From the NCBI GenBank assembly GCA_016802295.1, contig JAESIW010000180.1, positions 736,523-800,522 of the forward strand: 64,000 nt of DNA, given 5' to 3'. The translations under genes and the position numbers were made by a program. This document shows positions 33,789 through 44,601 of this stretch, piece by piece. The DNA comes from Brachionus rotundiformis (Eukaryota; Rotifera; Eurotatoria; Ploima; Brachionidae). Every line of letters starts with the position of its first letter. The first letter of the stretch is position 1. The notes under the pieces were generated by a model. It saw nothing but the letters and a program-made list of their open reading frames with translations. It made no database searches and was not told the origin of the DNA.

Positions 33789-36141
33789 ATGAATGCCTTT
33801 GAGACAGGTAAACTTATTTTGAGTAAAAAATAAAATAATAAATTAAATGACCTAAGAATTGGGCGTTATGCCAGAAATAGCCGAGGCAGTTAACAACATG
33901 GGTTGGCTGTGAGTCCTTAATAATTTAAAAGAAAATAAATATTTTTATCTAATATAAAAAAGTCTTCCAACTGATATTCAGGGCGAGGCAATTCCATTAA
34001 TTTTGGGAGGTGGTGATGTTTTAATGGCTGCCGAGACTGGCTCTGGCAAGACAGGAGCTTTTTGTTTACCAGTAATTCAAATTGTCCACGAGACTTTAAA
34101 AGACATTCAGGAGCAAAAAGGACTGCTCAAAAGCCAGAACTCAAAGCCATCGAGCACAAGCATAAGAATGTGTGTTTATGACAGAACTCCTGCCATGGCT
34201 ATTGATCCAGAAGGCTTAGTTTGCCAAAGCAGAGACGAAAATAAATGGCATGGATGTCGTTCAACCAAAGGTGTCCAAAATAAAGGAAAATACTTTTTTG
34301 AAGCAAAAGTAGTTGATGAAGGTTTGTGTCGAGTTGGTTGGTCAACCCAAGATGCAGTACTTGATTTAGGAACCGACAAACTTGGATTTGGCTTCGGTGG
34401 TACTGGTAAAAAATCAAATTCAAGACAATTCGATACCTATGGTGAACCTTATGGAAAAGATGATGTAATTGGTTGCTTCTTGGATTTGGATCAAATGAAA
34501 ATCAAATGGTCAAAAAATGGAAAAGATTTGGGAAATGCTTATGATATACCAGTTGTTTTACAAAATTTAGCTTTTTTTCCTTCAGTTTGTATGAAAAATG
34601 CTGAGATAAAGTTCAATTTTGGAGAAACTGGTTTCGATTATCCACCTACTGTTAGATAAGTAGGAAAAATATATTAAAGAAATATAAAATTTTATTTCTA
34701 GGAAGGATTTGTTGGAATAGCTCAAGCACCCAAAGAATTGACAGCTATTTCGACAAAAAGTAGCGGTGTTCGCCATGAAATCAAACGTAAAAATAACGCA
34801 CCTTTGGCGCTTATTATCGAACCATCTAAAGAACTTGCTGAACAGACCTTTAAAGAAATTCAAAATTTTAAAAAAAATTTAACAAATCCGCAAATAAATG
34901 AAGTTCTTGTTGTTGGTGGTATTCCCATGAAGGAACAAACACGGCAAATTGAGAACGGAGTTGATATTGTAGTGGCAACACCAGGAAGAGTAGACGATCT
35001 AATTGATATGAATGTTATTTCACTGAGCCAAGTCAAATTTTTTATTCTTGATGAAGTTGATGGTCTTTTAACCCAAGGCCACAGAGATTTTGTAATGAAA
35101 ATTCACAGCAAAATACCAACAGTTGGATTTGATGGAAAAAGACTTCAAATGATTGTCTGTTCGGCCACTCTGCATAATTTTGAAGTTAAAAAACTTGCTG
35201 ACAAAATCATGCACTTTCCAAATTGGATTGATTTGAAAGGTCAAGACTCTGTACCAGACACAATCCACCATTGTGTTTGTCTCATTGACCCTAAAATCGA
35301 TGCTTCTTGGCGAAGTTTAAGGCAAAAAGTACAAACAGATGGTGTACATGACACTGATAGACTAAACTATCAGAGTGATGCTAAAGAAATGCTTTCCGAA
35401 GCTGTCAAAATTCTAAAAGCTGAATATTGTGTTCGAGCTATAGAAAAATACAAAATGGATAAAGCTTTGATTTTTTGTCGTACCAAGCTCGATTGTGACA
35501 ACTTGGAAAAATATTTCATCAAATTAGGTGGTGGTCCTCAAGCGATAGATCATCAATTTTCATGTGTTTCTCTACACTCAGACAGATCCCATAAAGAAAG
35601 AACCATTAATTTGGAAAAATTTAAGCAAAATAAAATAAGGCTATTAATTTGTACAGATGTGGCCGCCAGAGGCTTAGACATAACTGGTTTGCCTTATGTC
35701 ATTAACGTCACACTGCCAGATGAAAAACAAAATTATGTACATCGAATTGGCCGTGTTGGTAGAGCTGACCGAATGGGCCTTGCCATTTCACTTGTTTCCA
35801 AAGTTCAAGAAAAAGTCTGGTATCATACGTGTCAGTCAAGAGGAAAAAACTGCTCAAATCGTTTACTCAAAGCAGATGGCGGATGCTGCATATGGTACAA
35901 TGAAATGTTTTATTTGGAAGAGATAGAAGAGCATTTGGGTTGCACAATAGCGCAGGTTTCACCAAATTTAGACATACCTGTCAATGAGTTCGATGGTAAA
36001 GTTGTTTATGGTGAAAAGAGACAGATAAAAACAACTGCTTTCAAAGGACATGTTGATCTTTTAGAGCCTAGTTTAAAAGAGCTCATGGACTTAGAAAAAA
36101 AGACTCAACTCAATTATTTAAAGATGAAATTTTTTAGTTAG
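33789..36141 (+). CDS. DDX1: ATP-dependent RNA helicase DDX1
   Basis: Four exons: 33789-33807, 33857-33908, 33963-34650, 34702-36141 (732 aa; human DDX1 is 740). It has the DDX1-specific order: Q-region (LGVMPEIAEAVNNMGWLLPT), motif I AETGSGKT (about residue 45), a SPRY domain inserted before motif Ia (CRVGWSTQ, LGTDKLGFGFGGTGKK), then PSKELAEQ (Ia), TPGR (Ib), DEVD (II, about 370-373), SAT (III). The second RecA lobe has FCRTKLDCDNLE, DVAARGLDI and HRIGRVGRADR. The C-terminus (IWYNEM, VDEFDGKV-type, YKGHVD-like) matches vertebrate DDX1. It acts in tRNA ligase complex function, RNA processing and DNA-break repair in animals. Motif II is DEVD where most DDX1 proteins have DEAD. Confidence 0.95.
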
Positions 36142-36471
36142 TTTATCTTTTAGATAATTTTAAAATTAATTCTATTTAAATACCATTTCGTCAATAAAAA
36201 AAAATTTTCATCAATTTTTATTGTTATCTGAAAGTAAAAATAGCAAAAAGATTAGTTAAAAATTTTACATTTCACCTCTGAAGCATATAGATAAAAAAAT
36301 GATATAACAATTATTAAAAAATAGCACATCTTCTTCAAGTTCATTTTTGAGATGTAGAATTCAACAAATATTTGCAATTAAAACCATCTTTACAAAGACT
36401 TAAAATTAAATAAAATAGATTAAAGGAAATGGATTTTTACAAAAATCAAGAAAGTGTTAAGTATGAAATGC
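36142..36471. other. 3' flank of DDX1, AT-rich
   Basis: About 330 bp between the DDX1 stop and the LINE fragment; nothing recognised. Confidence 0.5.
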
Positions 36472-37425
36472 TCACGTTGATTGATTCTCGTCAGTTGTTT
36501 GGTCATTCTGTGTTGATGCCCACGTATACTCCCCGCCAGAACAGCTCAACGAATCGCGAAGTTTGTTTGGATTGTGCCAATTAACTTGAGTTAAACCATT
36601 AACTATCTTGAAATATTCGACAAGATCTCCTCTTTCCCTTCTCTTGCTCAGGGTAGTGAGTCCCAACTTCTCTAATCTCTTCTCATATGGTAGATGCTTA
36701 AGTGACTTGACCAGTTTTGTTGCTCTCATTTGTACCTTCTCGAGAACTAAAATGTCCTTCTTCGTGTACGGACGCCAAGCAGCGACCGCATATTCGAGAT
36801 GAGGTCTAACAAATGCCACGTAAAGCTTCCTGAACGTACCAATTGACCATGACTTGAACGCTTTAGATAATTGTCCGAGTACCATATTAGCTCTTTTGGC
36901 CGCTACCATAACTTACATACTCCATTTCAGATTTGAACTGATCATTATACCTAAATCGCGTTCCTTTTCTGTCTTACACATATCTAGTCCATTCATTTTC
37001 AAATTAATATCAAAGTACTTGTTGTTGAATACCATATATCTGCACTTATCAACATTAAAGTCCATCATCCAGTCCTCGGGCCATCTCACCAGTCAGTCGA
37101 TGTCACCTTGTAATGTTGTAAGATCCAATGGATTTCTAATAACACCAATTAGCTTTGTATCATCGGCAAAAAGCTTGCACAGTATCTTGATTTCTTGAGG
37201 CATATCATTTATAAAAATTACAAAAAGCAAAGGACCTAAGACCGAGCCTTGAGGCACACCACTTAATACATCTAGCCATTCTGAAGAATTGTCTCCAATT
37301 ACCACTCTTTGCTTTCTGTTATTTAAAAAATTGTTCAACCAAATGAGCAGCCTACCAGTGAAACCATATAGTTGAATTTTTTTGATCAACGCTCTGTGTG
37401 AGACTTTGTCAAAGGCCTTAGCAAA
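36472..37425 (-). mobile_element. LINE ORF2 fragment (reverse transcriptase to C-terminus)
   Basis: Minus strand, one frame with two nonsense codons (about 37090 and 36910). It starts abruptly at FAKAFDKVS (reverse transcriptase motif A lacking its upstream residues), then SGVPQGSVLGPLLFVIFIND, LFADDTKLI (catalytic FADD), ERDLGIMI, FVRPHLEYAVAAW and LEKVQMRATKL. Non-LTR retrotransposon of the CR1/jockey-like group. Truncated at the 5' end; no 3' hairpin or (TAC)n tail follows, so the 3' end is lost too. Confidence 0.9.
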
Positions 37426-38295
37426 ATAAATAAATTTAAATAAAAAATATCAGTAAAAACAATATTAGGAAGGAACATTTTTAATATTATTAAGAAATGA
37501 TACATTCAAAGTAATACATTAGAAATATATTTGATTTATTTTTTGCGATCTTCGATAATTAATTTAAATTTGGAAAAAAGACAGCATAAACTTGATTTTT
37601 GGAAATCTTGATTTACAAATCAGCAAGACAAGTAAAGATACATTTTTGCAAAGCTAAAACTATGAAGATTTAAAAAAATTGAATTTTTAAAATTAGGCCT
37701 GAAAATTTAGCTATAAAAAAATAATTTCTTTCTTTTTCTTCAATTCAAATTTATCTATTCAATAAATTCATTCTTTAATTAATAAAAGTTAAAAAATGTT
37801 TGTACTATATTAGGATTTGAATTTTTGTAATTTGCGGAATCACACAGTAATCACAAAAAAACATAAATTTTTTGTTTTGCTAAATAAAAAAATTTAGCAT
37901 AGTAATATAAGTAAATCAAGTTTTTATTTTAATTGGAATTTTTTAAAAGAAGAATTTTCTAAATCTAATAAAGACACAAATTTGATTTGGAAATAGTTTA
38001 TTGAAATAAACATGCTTAAATTACTTTAATTATGTGCAATACTTTTTATGGATTAACATGGTTAGAAAAACGTTTCTCTTTATATAAAACGTTTCTTAAA
38101 AATTATGACAAAAATTTTGAAAAATAATAAAAATATTAATTAAAAAAAAAAGAAATAAATTTAATTGATAAAAAAAATTATCTTCTTCTCTTTAATTAAT
38201 CCATTTATTAAATAAATATGTATCTATTGGGCTTTTAGAATTGATCTGTTTCTAAGAAAAATAAATAGATTAAATAAATAATTTTTTTTATAATT
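37426..38295. other. AT-rich intergenic region
   Basis: No gene or repeat recognised. Confidence 0.5.
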
Positions 38296-40533
38296 CTACT
38301 TTCTAGAGAAACTATTAGAACGTAAAATACTTTCTTTGGATGTTTTTACTTTAATTTTAGATATTTTAAAAAAGTCATTTAGTTTGTTTTTGAAAAAATT
38401 ATTCATGTTATAAAATATGACTGTCGAAAAGCTACAAGTGATTAAAAAGCACGCATTGCCAAATTCTGTGTAGTTGGTACAAATCTTTAGATAGTTATTG
38501 CATAGAGTTCCATCAAGTCTTTGTTTGAATACAAAATAGGATGTACTAAATTCTCCAAGTCGAAAAAACAAAACCAACAAAAGGTTAAAAAACAGGCTGA
38601 AAGATACTCGTATTTCAGACTTTTTGATCTGTTCTAATTTTTCTTTGCTTTTCTTTTGACCAGTTAGTACCATGCTTTTTTTCTTTTGCAATAAGGCTTT
38701 GTGAAACTTAATGTAAAACATTGTATCACATATGGTTAAGCCAACAATAAACATAACATCATTGACACAAAAATAAGCTATAAAATAATAGTAATACATA
38801 TTGTATATGAAAGGTTTGTTTCTGCCTGAATTCTGAATTACTTCTAAATGTTGCGATGGAAATCCAATATGGTCAATAAAATTCTCTTCAAATAGATTTT
38901 CGTTTATGCTGTTCACAATCAACTGGTCTACATTAGAAGCTACAAGCAAAACAGCTGTCAATATCTTTAGTGCCAGTTTGAAAGGTGAGTTAGCTCTTAT
39001 GGACTTTTTTTTTTCAAAAGTTTTCTGTCTGGTCAAAGCTATCTTTAGGTTAAAAATGTTGCTCAAAATTTTTACTATTCTTCCTAAAAAGCTAAAGGAA
39101 TACATTTCCAAATACTGAAATGCTACCAGAGTTCTAAACTTGGAACAGTAAATACCAGAAAAGGATACACATGTACTGAACAAGTGAATACAACTCAATA
39201 AGCAATAAATGATATTGACAATAGAACAAATGAGCATTTGAGTGTAAAGTTGGGTCTTTTGTTCTTTTAGACTTTTTAGAATTATCACATTAATCAAATT
39301 GGCTATAAGACCAAGAATGGAAAAAATAAAAGTGAGCAAAATTGATGCAAAATTGAAATATTCAGAAATGTAAAATTGGTCAAATGGATCGAAATTTTGT
39401 AACATGATAAAATTTTTCCTTTGACATGAATACTCTAGCTTGGTAATGTTGCACAAACTAACATTAATATCTGGGCATATTTGTTCCAAATTCCATCCAT
39501 TTATTCGAGAAATTAGCCAATAAACAGTACATGAACAATTTTTATTTTCAATATAAATATTAAAATAAATATTTTTGTTTACTGGAATATCAGTATACAA
39601 ACAAAAGTCTTCCAAAGGGAAAAAATAGCTCGAATGCAATAAGATGTCTATTTTAATTGACTGTTTGGTTGATCTAACATGTTCTAGCCAGCCAGAGTAG
39701 CCATTTGATATAAATTTTATTCCACCAGCATCAATTTGAATCTCTTCTAAGCTATCAAGACCTTTAAATGTGTTTGAGTGAATATGGGTCAGAGACCCGC
39801 TTAAAAAAACCATTTTGGTGTTTTGAAAAATATCCTTATTGACCAAATTCTGTGACAAATTAAAGCGGTAAAAATATAAATAAAGATTTTCAATTGTAGA
39901 ATTTTGGCTTTGATTTAAATTCTTAAATGAGATAACATTAGAAAGTAGAAATGATCGTGACATGCCAAAGAATCTCAAATGCGTTATTTGAGAATGTTGA
40001 AAAATAGCTGGACATAGGTTTTCTTTGTATCTCACTGTATAGGTAAATAAAAGAATGTAAATAGAGCTAAAAAATCTAAATACATATTGTTCATTGATAG
40101 ATACTGATGTACAGTCTTTCAGCGTCGAATTGTTAGTGTATAGATCTAGTTTTGAATAAGAAAATTTGATTATGTTGTATTTGGTTCCTAGTTGGGTACT
40201 AAAATCGGGATAAGTGGCATCAATCGCCCCAATGTTCGTAAAGTAAGTGAACAAAGTAGATGAAACAAAATTCGTAAAAAGTGACAGATTAACTGATAGA
40301 ACAGTTTCTGTAGAAGGATTAAAGTATATTGAACTTATTATATAACTTGAGTTGAAGGCAAAGCATGAAAAATTGATGTCGTCAAACGATTTAAAATGAT
40401 GAATTTGAAGTTCTGAACCTAAAAAGGTGTTTTTTAGACTAAAAAGCTTTTGATCTTTGGTACAATGGTTGAGCTTTGTTGATTCCAAGTGATAAATAAA
40501 AAAATAATAAAAAATTAATATCGATTGCTTCAT
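38296..40533 (-). CDS. intronless receptor with large LRR-like ectodomain and 7TM region
   Basis: 745 aa, single exon. Residues 1-16 form a signal peptide (MKQSILIFYYFFIYHL). The ectodomain (to about 390) has many N-glycosylation sites and a short leucine-rich-repeat-like stretch (IHSNTFKGLDSLEEIQID, 251-268). It closes with a Cys-rich cap (CSCTVYWLIS, ICPDINVSLCNITKLEYSC, 333-370) like an LRRCT. Hydrophobic helices follow at about 394-420, 431-456, 470-500, 517-540, 576-606, 640-668 and 690-712, then a basic tail. The 7TM part has no DRY or NPxxY. It could be a distant LRR-containing GPCR (LGR-like layout) or a lineage-specific receptor family; only the topology is secure. Confidence 0.75.
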   Translation of the reverse strand: MKQSILIFYYFFIYHLESTKLNHCTKDQKLFSLKNTFLGSELQIHHFKSFDDINFSCFAFNSSYIISSIYFNPSTETVLSVNLSLFTNFVSSTLFTYFTNIGAIDATYPDFSTQLGTKYNIIKFSYSKLDLYTNNSTLKDCTSVSINEQYVFRFFSSIYILLFTYTVRYKENLCPAIFQHSQITHLRFFGMSRSFLLSNVISFKNLNQSQNSTIENLYLYFYRFNLSQNLVNKDIFQNTKMVFLSGSLTHIHSNTFKGLDSLEEIQIDAGGIKFISNGYSGWLEHVRSTKQSIKIDILLHSSYFFPLEDFCLYTDIPVNKNIYFNIYIENKNCSCTVYWLISRINGWNLEQICPDINVSLCNITKLEYSCQRKNFIMLQNFDPFDQFYISEYFNFASILLTFIFSILGLIANLINVIILKSLKEQKTQLYTQMLICSIVNIIYCLLSCIHLFSTCVSFSGIYCSKFRTLVAFQYLEMYSFSFLGRIVKILSNIFNLKIALTRQKTFEKKKSIRANSPFKLALKILTAVLLVASNVDQLIVNSINENLFEENFIDHIGFPSQHLEVIQNSGRNKPFIYNMYYYYFIAYFCVNDVMFIVGLTICDTMFYIKFHKALLQKKKSMVLTGQKKSKEKLEQIKKSEIRVSFSLFFNLLLVLFFRLGEFSTSYFVFKQRLDGTLCNNYLKICTNYTEFGNACFLITCSFSTVIFYNMNNFFKNKLNDFFKISKIKVKTSKESILRSNSFSRK

Positions 40534-41004
40534 TTTAAAAATTTTAAAACTAAATTTTGGTTAAATGAAAGAATTTGAAATTTTGTTTAAAAGATTTAAA
40601 AATATCAATTTTTTTTTAAGCTGATAAAAAGAAATTATTAATTAATTAATTTAAACAAAAATTCAAATATCTGAAAACAATCAATCAAAATATTTTATAT
40701 ATTATTTAATACTTTTTACAAGTGTTATCTGATTCTTATTTGATAGACAATATCATTTAATTTAGCTTTAAATTAAATTACTAGTTGGATTTTAGAAAAC
40801 AAAAGGATTAATTTATTTGTTGTTATTAGCTATTTCTTAAATCTAAATTTCCAGATCTGTTATAATCTGATGGTATTTATTTTATCTAACAAAAATAATA
40901 AGAAAAATGAAAAATGACAAATTTAGTTAATAATTCTTTTACTAAATAATTATCACTATTTATTATCTCACGTTCCCTGTCATCAACATTATCCTAAATG
41001 ACAA
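40534..41004. other. intergenic, AT-rich
   Basis: Upstream of the minus-strand receptor and presumably carries its promoter; no motif recognised. Confidence 0.45.
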
Positions 41005-41230
41005 TCTCTGATTGTCGCTGTTTGTGTTTCATCTCTTTCAGATCTCTTTCAGCTGTTCTCCTCCAAGTTATCCTATGTCTTCCAGCATTTCTCTTTCCTT
41101 GAGGTGTCGAAAATAATGCAACTCTAGGAATTCTATCAGTTGGCATTCTCAATACAGGTCCAAGTCACTTAAGTCATCTCCTTTGATGAGAAATTGGCAA
41201 AATTTTTCGCAAGCAATTGTATTGAATTCT
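41005..41230 (-). mobile_element. LINE ORF2 C-terminal relic (second LINE type)
   Basis: Minus strand: DLDLVLRMPTDRIPRVALF, then STPQGKRNAGRHRITWRRT and AERDLKEM. This is the well-known tail of a different LINE lineage (G-H-V-x-R-M-x-D-x-R-I-P, Q-G-K-R-x-x-G-R-P, W-R-R-T), unlike the CR1/jockey-like copies elsewhere in the window. Only about 75 codons remain. Confidence 0.75.
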
Positions 41231-41445
41231 TCAATTTTTTAAGAATTCAGATCAATATAATAATACAGATTTAAAAAGACTACTTCAAAAATATAATTTT
41301 GTCCTAATGAAGAAATTAATAATGATAATAATAATAAGATAATAACAACAGGTTAACTGTAAAGCAAGCTTTTTTGGTAGCAGTTTCCATTTTGAAGACT
41401 TCTGAATCGTCCAATCTTTTCTTAGAGATGATTTTATTTTAGGAT

Positions 41446-41819
41446 TGTAGTGTTTAGGGTGAGAGTTATTAACAAGAATTAGTAAGTTTGTTAATAATTA
41501 ACTTTATTAATTTGAGTCTAAAATAAATATTGAAAACGGCCGTTCTAATGCCGATGTATATAGTATAGATACATACAAATAGGTGCAAATAGGATAAGCT
41601 TAGCAAAAAGATTAAACAGAGAATTGTAGATGGTTAAGTGATGTAAATAGGATGTATATATATTGGTTTTGATAAGCTTATATTTAACGTCAGGGTGGTG
41701 ACGTTTCAACTGTATATATTAAAGTAAAATAATGTGTTAAATGCAAGTTAGAGCTGTATCTGTAAATAAGTAAATAGTTTTATTTTGGCAAACCAAAGTA
41801 TGCTCTTGTGGTTGCTACA
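41446..41819. repeat. possible solo LTR (about 374 bp, TGTAG...CTACA)
   Basis: Starts TGTAG and ends CTACA, with a TATA-like gatgtatatatatt and a T/A-rich end, as an LTR would. No target-site duplication is evident (aggat before, ccaca after). The right end overlaps an 8-bp inverted repeat (cttgtggt / accacaag, about 41805-41826). Confidence 0.3.
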
Positions 41820-42570
41820 CCACAAGTATTTGGTAGTCTCTGTTGTCAACTTGTTCCAATTTTTCTATAAATTTTTCAGAGGCATTCCGTGAAAAATCTC
41901 AGCTTACTCTTCTTTAGTGGTTTTCTTCATTGTAAAGAATGAAGCAATCGAGAAAGGTGGCATACTTGATTAAACTTTGTCTAAATTTCAAAGTATTCTA
42001 AGATGCTCTCTTGCATGAAAGTGTCTTAATATTTAAATTTTCTATAAGTCTCAATTAGATCTAGAAACGATTCCTAGAGACTCTAACAAATGCCTAGTTA
42101 AAAATTTAGTATCTTATTCACATCATCATTTCTAGTCTATTTTCACAATTTCTGTTTTTACCAAATAGTGTCTTATCTGCATTTTTACTTCTCGTGTTCT
42201 CAATTTACTTTATAATCTTATTCAACTTTTCTCTATTTTCCTTTTTACCTCTATCAATTTTGTCTTGGAAAATCTTGGAAGGCTTACTTTAAGAAAATAT
42301 AAAAGATATATATTTATTTGAATATTTGACAAAAACTTTGTAATATTTCACTTATGGAAGTATTGCTTTTAGATTAGATGGAAATTGAATAAATATTTGT
42401 TTTTGGTCGAAATAAATTAAGTTAATAATACTGAATAACAAGTAATATTTCAACAAAAGTAGAATTATTATAATAAAAAGTAAATATCATAAAAAATTTC
42501 AAACTACTTGAGCGATTATAATTTTGGTATAAAATAGTCTCTTGAGATTAAATTTTAAAGATTTTAAAAA
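41820..42570. other. intergenic, upstream of the SDR gene
   Basis: AT-rich; presumed promoter region for the oxidoreductase, no motif recognised. Confidence 0.45.
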
Positions 42571-43560
42571 ATGTCACAAAAAAAATTTAATAGTAAATCA
42601 ACAGCTCTTGAAGTAATAGAAGGTCATGATTTGAATGGATTTGAAGTAATTGTCACAGGAGCCTCATCTGGAATTGGGGTTGAGACAGCTCGTGCTTTTG
42701 CTCAAGCAGGAGCCAGAGTTGTTCTTTTAGCCAGAGATATGGACAAGCTTAAGCAAGTTGCTGAAGATATTACCAAGAGTACAGGAAATAAGCAAATTGA
42801 AATTGAACATCTTGAGCTTGATTCACTTCAAAGTGTAAACAAATTTGTCAAAAAATATTTGGAGAAAAAAAGGCCTCTTAATATTTTGGTTAATAATGCC
42901 GCGGCAATGGGCTTTCCTTTAAAATATACCCAAGACGGCTTTGAATTACAGTTTGGGACAAACTACATCGGACACTTTGCACTTACTTATGGGCTTTTGG
43001 AAGCTTTGGAACAAGGAGTACGAATAAGTGGAAAGAACTCAAGAGTTGTATCAGTTTCTTCTTTAGCTCACATTTTCTCAGACATTCATTTTGAGGATAT
43101 AAATTTCAAGAATAGAGCTTATGATAACTGGTTGAGTTATGGTCAATCAAAGACAGCTAACAGTCTTCATTCTGTGGCTTTGACTAAGTTGTATTCACAA
43201 AAAGGCATTTATTCTAATTCAGTAATGCCTGGTGGTATTATTACTCCTGGTTTTAAAAGAGTATTCCAAAATTTAAGTCAAGGTGAAAAGGTCCAACTAA
43301 AAATTATAGATGAGCATGGTAATCCGAATCCTGACTTAAAGACAGCCGAACAAGGAGCTAGTACAAGTGTCTGGGCTGCAGTTGCACCCGAATTGGAAGG
43401 AAAAGGTGGATTTTATTTGGAAAATTGTGATTTTGCCAAGCTTAAAGAGAACTTTGAAGACGCCAATAAGTCAGCTGAAGGATACTTAAAATATGCTGTT
43501 GATGAAAAAAATGCAATTAAACTTTGGGATTTGACACTAGAATGGCTAAAGAAAAATTAA
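42571..43560 (+). CDS. short-chain dehydrogenase/reductase (SDR), intronless
   Basis: 329 aa, single exon. Rossmann-fold cofactor motif TGASSGIG (residues 29-36), structural NNAA (108-111), catalytic Asn (131, in TNYIGHF), Ser (about 163) and YxxxK (Tyr190, Lys194). This is the complete classical SDR tetrad. The motif and length (about 320-330 aa, WWOX/retinol-dehydrogenase-like C-terminus) suggest an NADP-dependent reductase; the substrate is unknown. The N-terminal lead (FNSKSTALEVIEGHDLNG) before the Rossmann fold is the style of SDRs common in bacteria and fungi. No introns in a genome where most other genes are split is compatible with retrogene origin or horizontal transfer. Confidence 0.88.
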   Translation: MSQKKFNSKSTALEVIEGHDLNGFEVIVTGASSGIGVETARAFAQAGARVVLLARDMDKLKQVAEDITKSTGNKQIEIEHLELDSLQSVNKFVKKYLEKKRPLNILVNNAAAMGFPLKYTQDGFELQFGTNYIGHFALTYGLLEALEQGVRISGKNSRVVSVSSLAHIFSDIHFEDINFKNRAYDNWLSYGQSKTANSLHSVALTKLYSQKGIYSNSVMPGGIITPGFKRVFQNLSQGEKVQLKIIDEHGNPNPDLKTAEQGASTSVWAAVAPELEGKGGFYLENCDFAKLKENFEDANKSAEGYLKYAVDEKNAIKLWDLTLEWLKKN

Positions 43561-44601
43561 AATATAAAGCTTTTCTTTTATATGATTTAATAATTAATTA
43601 GTTTATTTTTATAATCGCAAAAACAGCCTTTTAATTTAAATCTATTCGAGCAATTACTATTTTTTTTACTATTCTTTAATTTGACTATAATTTTTATAAC
43701 TTTTCTTAAGAGTTATAAATTAAAATAGGCTAAAATAAAATATTTTGTTTAATAAACTTCAGATGTATTTTTGAAATTTTATCCACAACCAAATTTTTTT
43801 TTATAAAAATTTTTATCAGACTAAAAATCTTTTTATTATTTTCTCTTTCAATGGTTTTGTGAATTTTGATATATGGAACAATTGAACAGAACATTTTTTT
43901 TCAAAAAGTTAAAAACTGGTCATGAAAATGAAATATGCTTTCTTTTGTATTTTTTGGAAAACTGTAAAATTTTTTTAATATTCATGCAGAGTTTTTGCAA
44001 ACCATTAGTAGACTTTGTCTATTGATTCAACTATGAATGAAGCACCATGTTGTACTTACACCATGATTTCTAGATATCTTGGTGTCTAAGTTAGCGACAT
44101 GTCACCAAGTAATTAATGCATATGATAAGATGGGTCATCAAAAAATATCATCTAAAAAAAATTCATTTATTATTTTTATTATTATTCGAATATTTTTTAC
44201 CTTTTCCAAAGAATATCCCATTCTGTTTAAGCAGCTAAGTAAGTTAGAATATTTTAAGTTTATTTTATTTTTATATTTTTGATTAATTTATTAATGGTTT
44301 TGAAAAATTTATCTAAATGCTTACTTTAAATTGAATTATTATAATTTTTTATCTTATCTTGGAGTTTATTTTTAAAAGTGGCTAATTTTGAGGCGAAAAT
44401 AATCATTTAAAACTATTTCAATGTTTTTCCTGAAAAACATTATATAAATTTAAATTCTAAGAACAATTTTGCTCCAATCTTTTAGCATGTAAAGACGAAA
44501 AAAAAATTAAAAAATCTTTATGATAAGATAAATTTTTTGAACTTGAATCAAAGCATAAATATAAAAGAATACTTTGGATTTGTTAAATAAACTTTACCAA
44601 T
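43561..44601. other. intergenic, AT-rich
   Basis: About 1 kb between the SDR and the MAM-domain gene; no signal found. Confidence 0.5.

Noticed and set aside
34176..34863. Minus-strand ORFs within DDX1
   Set aside because: Antisense to strongly conserved helicase coding sequence.
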